A stretch of DNA of 64,000 bases from NCBI GenBank assembly GCA_020161505.1, contig JAIUNY010000001.1, forward strand, positions 186,001 to 250,000, in the 5' to 3' direction. A model generated the notes under the pieces. It worked only from the letters and a program-made list of their open reading frames with translations, was not told the DNA's origin and ran no database searches. Source of the stretch: Armatimonadota bacterium (GTDB lineage: Bacteria > Armatimonadota > Fimbriimonadia > Fimbriimonadales > Fimbriimonadaceae). The position numbers and the translations under genes are program-made. Within the stretch, counting starts at the first letter, position 1. Each line of letters starts with the position of its first letter. Shown here piece by piece: positions 59,451 to 64,000 of this stretch.

Positions 59451-60251
59451 ATGTTCAACGAGACCCCGGAATCTGCTTGGCAGCTTCGCTTCGGTACAAC
59501 GCCCGCAGATCTCCCCGACCTGGGGGCGTTTTTGAATCACCGGTCCGTACGTAAATTTCGCGATGAACCTGTGAGCGAGGCCCTTGTTTCGGCTCTCATC
59601 GGTGCGGCGCAGAGTGCGGCGACGAGTAGCAATCTGGGCCTCTGGAGTGTGATTTCGGTGCAAGATCCTGTGCGGCGGCAGCAGCTGACCGCTCTGACCG
59701 GGGATCAGGGGCAGGTAAAAACCGCGCCGTGGTTCTTTGCCTTTCTCGCCGACCAAAACCGGCTTTGGCGCGCATCGCAGGCGGTCGGCGAATCAGCAGC
59801 GGGGCTCGATTTCAACGAGTTCTATACGATGGCGGTGATTGACGCCGCGCTCGCTGCGGAGCGGATGGTCTGTGCGGCTGAATCGCTCGGCCTTGGGACG
59901 TGTTACATCGGGGCCCTTCGTAACGATCCTGCTGCCGTTCGAGAACTCCTTGGCCTGCCGCCACGCACCGTCGGGGTCTTCGGACTCTGCCTGGGCTGGC
60001 CGGATGAATCGGCTCCAGCAAAGATCAAGCCCAGGCTTTCGCAGGAATCCGTTTGGTTCCGGGAAACTTACGATGCGGATGTCTCAGCGGAGGAGTACGA
60101 CCGCCGGATGTCGGTTTTCTACGAGGCAGAAGGGATGAAAGGCGACGTCACGTGGTCCATGCGCAGCGCGCGTCGGGTGGATGGAAACCACATGACGGGG
60201 CGGGAAGTTTTGAAGGACTTCCTGACGGAGCAGAAGCTGGATTTACGCTGA
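59451..60251 (+). CDS. NfsA-like NAD(P)H nitroreductase/FMN reductase
   Basis: 266 residues. FMN site HRSVRKFRDEPVS (29-41) and AAQSAATSSNLGLWSV; the middle AAERMVCAAESLGLGTCYIGA and LGWPDE follow the NfsA/FrP group, and the C-terminal tail is the extended type. Reduces nitroaromatics, quinones or flavins with NADPH as two-electron steps. Cytosolic. Confidence 0.9.
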   Translation: MFNETPESAWQLRFGTTPADLPDLGAFLNHRSVRKFRDEPVSEALVSALIGAAQSAATSSNLGLWSVISVQDPVRRQQLTALTGDQGQVKTAPWFFAFLADQNRLWRASQAVGESAAGLDFNEFYTMAVIDAALAAERMVCAAESLGLGTCYIGALRNDPAAVRELLGLPPRTVGVFGLCLGWPDESAPAKIKPRLSQESVWFRETYDADVSAEEYDRRMSVFYEAEGMKGDVTWSMRSARRVDGNHMTGREVLKDFLTEQKLDLR

Positions 60252-60261
60252 TCTTCAGGCG

Positions 60262-60291
60262 AAAAAATGCCCCGCTCAGTACGAACGGGGC
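60262..60291 (-). terminator. Rho-independent terminator for ftsZ
   Basis: On the minus strand GCCCCG - 11 nt - CGGGGC is followed by A and TTTTTT. It lies 37 nt after the ftsZ stop. Confidence 0.85.
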
Positions 60292-60327
60292 TATTCGTTG
60301 GACCAGTACGTTGCCGATAAAAGTCGA

Positions 60328-61479
60328 TTATTGAGTGGTTCGCTGTCGTCGCAGGAACGTTGGGATGTCGAGTGCGATCTCGTCCATATTGATCGGCTCG
60401 CCGATCCGTCGCGGGTTTGCAGGAGCCTCCACGGGGACACTCGCCGTTCGCGGAGAAACGGTTGGTTGCTCCGCAAAGACCGCCTTTTCGAGCGGTCGTG
60501 GCGTCGTTCCGGACATGCCTGCTGCCAGCAGGGTGACAATGACTTCACCCTCTAGCGACTCGTCGATCACCTGACCGAGGAAGATTTCCGCATCATCCGC
60601 ATCCGCAAGTTGATTGATGTACTCCATCGCCTCACGGACTTCTCCGATCGAGAAATCAGGTCCTGCCGTAATGTTCACCAGAAGCTTCTTCGCTCCGACC
60701 ACACTGGTTTCCAGCATCGGGGAGTTAGCGGCAGCCTCTGCAGCGACACGAGCGCGCTGGTCTCCGATCCCTCGGCCCATCCCCATCATCGCGATGCCGG
60801 CATCCTTCATCACGGACTTCACGTCTGCGAAGTCAACGTTGATCATGCCGGTTTGGGTGATGATGTCGCTGATTCCCTGGACACCTTGGCGCAGGACATC
60901 GTCGGCAACCTCGAAAGCCTTCGTCATCGAGATGCCCTTGTCGACAACTTCCATCATCTTGTCGTTAGCGATCAAGATGAGCGTATCGACGTTCGCGGTG
61001 AGTCTTTCCCAACCGCCCTGGGCGACCTTCTTCCGACGCGGCCCCTCAAAGATGAACGGCTTGGTGACAACGCCGACGGTGAGGATATCAAGCCGACGAG
61101 CAAGCTCTGCCACGACCGGAGCAGCCCCAGTGCCGGTTCCACCCCCCATGCCTGCGGTCACGAACACCATGTCCGCCCCTTCCAGGATGTCCATGATTTC
61201 GCGCTCGCTCTCTTTGGCCGCCTGTTCACCGCGCACGGGATCACCGCCGGTGCCCAAGCCCCGGGTCGAGTTGACGCCGAGAGCGATTCGCGTCGGAGCC
61301 AGGCTGGCTTCCAGCGCTTGGCGATCCGTATTCATGGCAACGAATTCCACGCCCTTCAAACCGCTGAGAATCATGCGATTGATCGCGTTGCAACCCGCAC
61401 CACCGACGCCGATGACCTTGATCACGGCTTGTGTCTCAAAGAGGTTGATGGGATTCATGGGAACGTTCCTGTCAGTCAT
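60328..61479 (-). CDS. ftsZ: Cell-division GTPase FtsZ
   Basis: 383 residues. Forms the Z-ring. Nucleotide signatures VGGAGCNAINRM and GMGGGTGTGAAPV; the T7 loop NVDFADVKSVM; the C-terminal peptide DIPTFLRRQ that binds FtsA/ZipA-type partners. It stands alone without ftsA or ftsQ next to it. Two starts are possible: ATG 61479 (GGTGGA close upstream) and ATG 61458 (AGGA about 8 nt upstream). Confidence 0.97.
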   Translation of the reverse strand: MTDRNVPMNPINLFETQAVIKVIGVGGAGCNAINRMILSGLKGVEFVAMNTDRQALEASLAPTRIALGVNSTRGLGTGGDPVRGEQAAKESEREIMDILEGADMVFVTAGMGGGTGTGAAPVVAELARRLDILTVGVVTKPFIFEGPRRKKVAQGGWERLTANVDTLILIANDKMMEVVDKGISMTKAFEVADDVLRQGVQGISDIITQTGMINVDFADVKSVMKDAGIAMMGMGRGIGDQRARVAAEAAANSPMLETSVVGAKKLLVNITAGPDFSIGEVREAMEYINQLADADDAEIFLGQVIDESLEGEVIVTLLAAGMSGTTPRPLEKAVFAEQPTVSPRTASVPVEAPANPRRIGEPINMDEIALDIPTFLRRQRTTQ

Positions 61480-61610
61480 AAGTCCACCGAGTCATTCCTC
61501 GGTATGCGGTTCAAGACGAGTCGATCTAGAAGAACGCCGCAGGGCCCCCGTATTTTTTGACCGAGTTTTCCACATTGAAGATCGGGTGGTCTCTTGGAGG
61601 GCTGTCTGAG

Positions 61611-61616
61611 TAAGCT
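61611..61616 (+). promoter_or_regulatory. -10 box TAAGCT for purE
   Basis: TAAGCT ends 6 nt before the ATG at 61623. Confidence 0.4.
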
Positions 61617-61622
61617 GGTGGC

Positions 61623-62120
61623 ATGAATGCGCCGCGCGTTGGAATCATCATGGGGTCCGATACTGACCTCCCGTTCATGGAGCCTGCCGAAGAGGTGATG
61701 AAGGAGTTTGGGATCGCCTACGAGCTCCATATTGTCAGCGCCCACCGCACTCCAGACCGAATGGTCGAATACGCAAAGAGCGCGGAATCGCGTGGCCTTC
61801 AGGTGATCGTTGCTGGCGCGGGAGGAGCTGCGCACCTCCCCGGAATGGTGGCCTCGCTCACCACTCTCCCCGTTGTTGGGGTTCCGGTCACGAGCAAAGC
61901 TCTCAGCGGATTGGACTCACTCCTTTCCATTGTTCAGATGCCGGCAGGGATTCCCGTGGCCACGGTGGCGATCGGGAACGGTCGGAACGCCGGACTCCTC
62001 GCCGCGAGGATTCTGGGCAGCAGCGATCCAGAAATCCGCGCCAAGCTCCAAGACTTCGCGGATCGCCAGCGAGAAACGGTTCTGGCAAAGGACCAAGCGG
62101 TGTCTCGGCGATCCGTTTAG
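61623..62120 (+). CDS. purE: N5-carboxyaminoimidazole ribonucleotide mutase (class I PurE)
   Basis: 165 residues. Converts N5-CAIR to CAIR in purine synthesis. [18 protein letters not shown] and [15 protein letters not shown] are the class I signatures. purK is not beside it; folD follows 12 nt later, forming a one-carbon/purine pair. Confidence 0.95.
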   Translation: MNAPRVGIIMGSDTDLPFMEPAEEVMKEFGIAYELHIVSAHRTPDRMVEYAKSAESRGLQVIVAGAGGAAHLPGMVASLTTLPVVGVPVTSKALSGLDSLLSIVQMPAGIPVATVAIGNGRNAGLLAARILGSSDPEIRAKLQDFADRQRETVLAKDQAVSRRSV

Positions 62121-62132
62121 AATGGAGGCACG

Positions 62133-62990
62133 ATGGCTTCCTCTGCATTGATCCTCGATGGAAAAGAATCAGCTCGCGAGCTACGCGAAAGTCTGAAACC
62201 GCGAGTCGAGGCTCTGAAGGCGAGAGGAATCACGCCCCGGATCGAAGCCGTGGTCGCGGGGCAGGATCCCGCGAGCCTCGCTTACGTGGCGATGAAGCAA
62301 AAGTGGGCCGGGTGGGTTGGCATTGAAAGCGGTTCATTCATGGTCACCGAAGCGGTCGGTCAGAGCGAGCTTGAGGAAGTGATTGATCGGCTCAACGCGG
62401 ATCCACTCGTGCACGGTGTCTTAGTTCAGCATCCTCTGCCCAAGCATTTGGACGAAGATGCGGTCTTAGAGCGGTTGGGTGCCGAGAAAGACGTGGATGG
62501 CATCACCAGCGCGTCGCTCGGCCGACTGACCGCGGGTCTTCATGGATTTCGATGCGCGACTCCCCTCGGGATCACGAAGCTGCTGGATCGGTACAAAATT
62601 GACTGTTCAGGCAAAAATGCCCTGGTGATCGGCCGCAGCAACATCCTCGGTAAACCGATGGCTCTCATGCTCTTGGAGCGCCATGCCACGGTGACCATCG
62701 CCCACTCCCGCACCCAAAATCTTGCCGAACTTTGTCGCCAAGCGGACATCGTCGTTGCGGCGGTTGGTCGCCCCGAACTGGTGAAGGGCGACTGGATCAA
62801 GCCTGGTGCCGTCGTGATAGATGCCGGCTACAACCGAGTCGAGGGACGAGCCCAAGATGTCGGCGACTGCGACTACGAGGCATGTGCGGCCGTTGCTTCG
62901 GCGATCACCCCCGTTCCTGGAGGCGTGGGGCCGATGACCGTCGCGAGTCTCTTGAGTAACACCGTCGATGCCGCCGAAAGGATCTCGTAA
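62133..62990 (+). CDS. folD: Methylenetetrahydrofolate dehydrogenase/cyclohydrolase
   Basis: 285 residues. Interconverts methylene- and formyl-tetrahydrofolate with NADP. Catalytic Tyr/Lys region SLAYVAMKQKW, VQHPLPKHLDED, dinucleotide motif GRSNILGKPMALML and the final TPVPGGVGPMTVASLL. GGAGG lies 6 nt before the ATG. Gives one-carbon units for ThyX and purines. Confidence 0.96.
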   Translation: MASSALILDGKESARELRESLKPRVEALKARGITPRIEAVVAGQDPASLAYVAMKQKWAGWVGIESGSFMVTEAVGQSELEEVIDRLNADPLVHGVLVQHPLPKHLDEDAVLERLGAEKDVDGITSASLGRLTAGLHGFRCATPLGITKLLDRYKIDCSGKNALVIGRSNILGKPMALMLLERHATVTIAHSRTQNLAELCRQADIVVAAVGRPELVKGDWIKPGAVVIDAGYNRVEGRAQDVGDCDYEACAAVASAITPVPGGVGPMTVASLLSNTVDAAERIS

Positions 62991-63843
62991 GCGCCGCGTG
63001 GTCTGGGTCGTCGCTGTCCTTGGCCTGCTCAGTCTCCTCTATGGGGGGCTCTGCTGGGTGCTCGCCGAAGGCTACGTTTCTCCGGTCCGATTGGCCGAAG
63101 ACCCTCGTCCCGACTGGCTGACCGAGGTTGACATTTCCAGCGATGGTGGGGACATCCCGGCTTGGACTAGCCTCGCCGAGGGTGAATCAGACCGACCAGT
63201 CTTCTTGCTCGCCCACGGATACGGCGGCAATCGTGCTTATTGGAATCCCCTCGCGGAAGAACTTCGGATCCACGGGGACGTGCTCATCCCCGCGATGGCC
63301 GGTCAAGGCGCGAGCCGAAAGAAGCAGGTCGGATTTGGGCTGACCGAGTCGCGGGAGCTTGTGGAGTGCGCCGAGTGGATTCGCGCAAAGGCCCCGGACC
63401 GCAAAATTGCTCTCATCGGAGTGTCGATGGGAGGCGCGGCGGCATGGCTTGCAAGCAAAGACCGTCCGGAATTGTTCAACGCAGTCATCACCGAAGGAAG
63501 CTTTATGAGCTTGGAGGCAGGTTCGCGGGACTTTCTGAGCGTGAGCATCACTGGCGGAGCCACGATTTTCAGACCGATCATTCTTATGGCCGAGCGAAAG
63601 TCTGGAATCACCGCCGACCAAGTCGTGCCCGTGCGTGCCGCCGAAGCTTGGAAAGGGAAGCCCGCCCTAATCATTCACGGAGGCGAGGACAGGATGTTTC
63701 GCGTGGAGCATGCGCAGGCGCTTGCCAAGGCCTCCGGGGCAGAAGTCTGGGAAGTGCCCGCAGCCCGGCATGCCGAGGTCACCAAACTCGAGCCGAAAGA
63801 GTACGCCCGGCGGGCGGCGGAGCTCTTGAAGTCAGCCCACTGA
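62968..63843 (+). CDS. Alpha/beta hydrolase, membrane-anchored
   Basis: 291 residues; ATG 62968 lies inside the end of folD (23-nt overlap). One N-terminal TM helix (VVAVLGLLSLLYGGLCWVL), then the hydrolase core: VFLLAHGYGGNRAYW, nucleophile Ser153 in GVSMGG, a late Asp in HGGEDRMF and His in AARHAEVT. Resembles YqkD/FrsA-like peptidase or acylhydrolase types; substrate unknown. Confidence 0.85.
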   Translation: MPPKGSRKRRVVWVVAVLGLLSLLYGGLCWVLAEGYVSPVRLAEDPRPDWLTEVDISSDGGDIPAWTSLAEGESDRPVFLLAHGYGGNRAYWNPLAEELRIHGDVLIPAMAGQGASRKKQVGFGLTESRELVECAEWIRAKAPDRKIALIGVSMGGAAAWLASKDRPELFNAVITEGSFMSLEAGSRDFLSVSITGGATIFRPIILMAERKSGITADQVVPVRAAEAWKGKPALIIHGGEDRMFRVEHAQALAKASGAEVWEVPAARHAEVTKLEPKEYARRAAELLKSAH

Positions 63844-63919
63844 TACGGGTTTTTGGGTGATTTCATGCCGCTTGGTTCCGATTCCGGCTATCCTGGAAAA
63901 GGGTGAGCGGGAGCAATGC

Positions 63920-64000
63920 GTGCCGCTGTGGGATCAGATGTCAACGCGCCAGAAGGCGGGCCTCGGAGCTCTTTGCCTTCTCGGGTTGCTCGGCCTGGGC
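63920..64000 (+). CDS. Start of a further gene, cut by the window end
   Basis: From GTG 63920, with CGGGAG six nt upstream, the frame reads a short head and then KAGLGALCLLGLLGLG, a membrane anchor. The pattern (short soluble head, Gln-Lys, then TM) resembles the N-terminus of ComEA-like proteins, but only 27 residues are visible. ATG 63938 is another start. Confidence 0.4.
   Translation, partial: MPLWDQMSTRQKAGLGALCLLGLLGLG

Overview
The window is a compact, GC-rich bacterial chromosome segment with about 68 protein genes, one tRNA gene (tRNA-Ala) and no rRNA, CRISPR array, insertion sequence or prophage that I can see. My best guess for the host is an Armatimonadota (Fimbriimonas-like) bacterium. 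The reasons are a PEP-CTERM secreted protein, a DUF1501 Tat-exported protein, ThyX as the only thymidylate synthase seen, RNase HIII, FtsZ away from a dcw cluster, and many start codons preceded by a TANNNT -10 box rather than a Shine-Dalgarno sequence. The taxon is inference; the gene content is read from the sequence. No gene-free stretch exceeds 300 bases.

Layout. 1-2535: a KimA-type potassium importer (cut by the window edge) with a STAS-USP protein. 2497-7515: a minus-strand housekeeping operon hisN/IMPase - ruvX - mltG - yqeG/GtrA fusion - aroE - sua5, mostly joined by 4-base start/stop overlaps. 7591-12323: trhA, a GH16 glycanase, an orphan gene flanked by an inverted repeat, an HD protein and two paralogous membrane proteins. 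12289-14617: an ECF sigma factor, a membrane protein and a secreted esterase in one coupled operon. 14750-15823: an ArsR-type regulator and an SDR enzyme separated by a dense TATCGA palindrome cluster. 15877-25189: accessory region with a C25-peptidase-like protein, tRNA-Ala, DUF1963-like and DUF4272-like proteins, a WD40 protein with a degenerate caspase-like domain, two orphan genes and a frameshifted gene. 25272-31388: an EEP-family phosphatase, a sugar ABC importer without its ATPase, and a divergent GH2 enzyme. 31434-35245: a caspase-family protease, a DUF1501 protein and two small anchored proteins.

35344-38961: typA/bipA, then a two-gene secreted-protein unit whose first gene carries a 12-G homopolymer that puts its signal peptide out of frame with the rest of the protein. 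This unit is AT-richer than its surroundings and is the best candidate for a new, possibly phase-variable system. 39011-45201: a PQQ-type sugar dehydrogenase, rnhC, and the pyrimidine operon pyrR-pyrB-pyrC with a TPR lipoprotein. 45293-51467: a tiny basic protein, two membrane-anchored class III cyclase-like proteins, lipB, trpG/pabA and thyX. 51583-58378: a PEP-CTERM LamG protein, a SARP/TPR regulator, a MerR regulator, a large unknown protein coupled to dapF, mntR and a PfkB kinase. 58428-64000: small membrane and secreted proteins, a nitroreductase, ftsZ, purE, folD, a hydrolase and the beginning of one more gene.

Two architecture themes recur. First, many operon-leading genes have a TANNNT hexamer whose 3' end lies 5-9 nt before the start codon, as in leaderless transcription; the same TATACT hexamer precedes the tRNA gene. 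Second, genes are packed tightly: co-directional genes share ATGA/TTGA overlaps, and four convergent pairs share a 4-base overlap of their stop codons.
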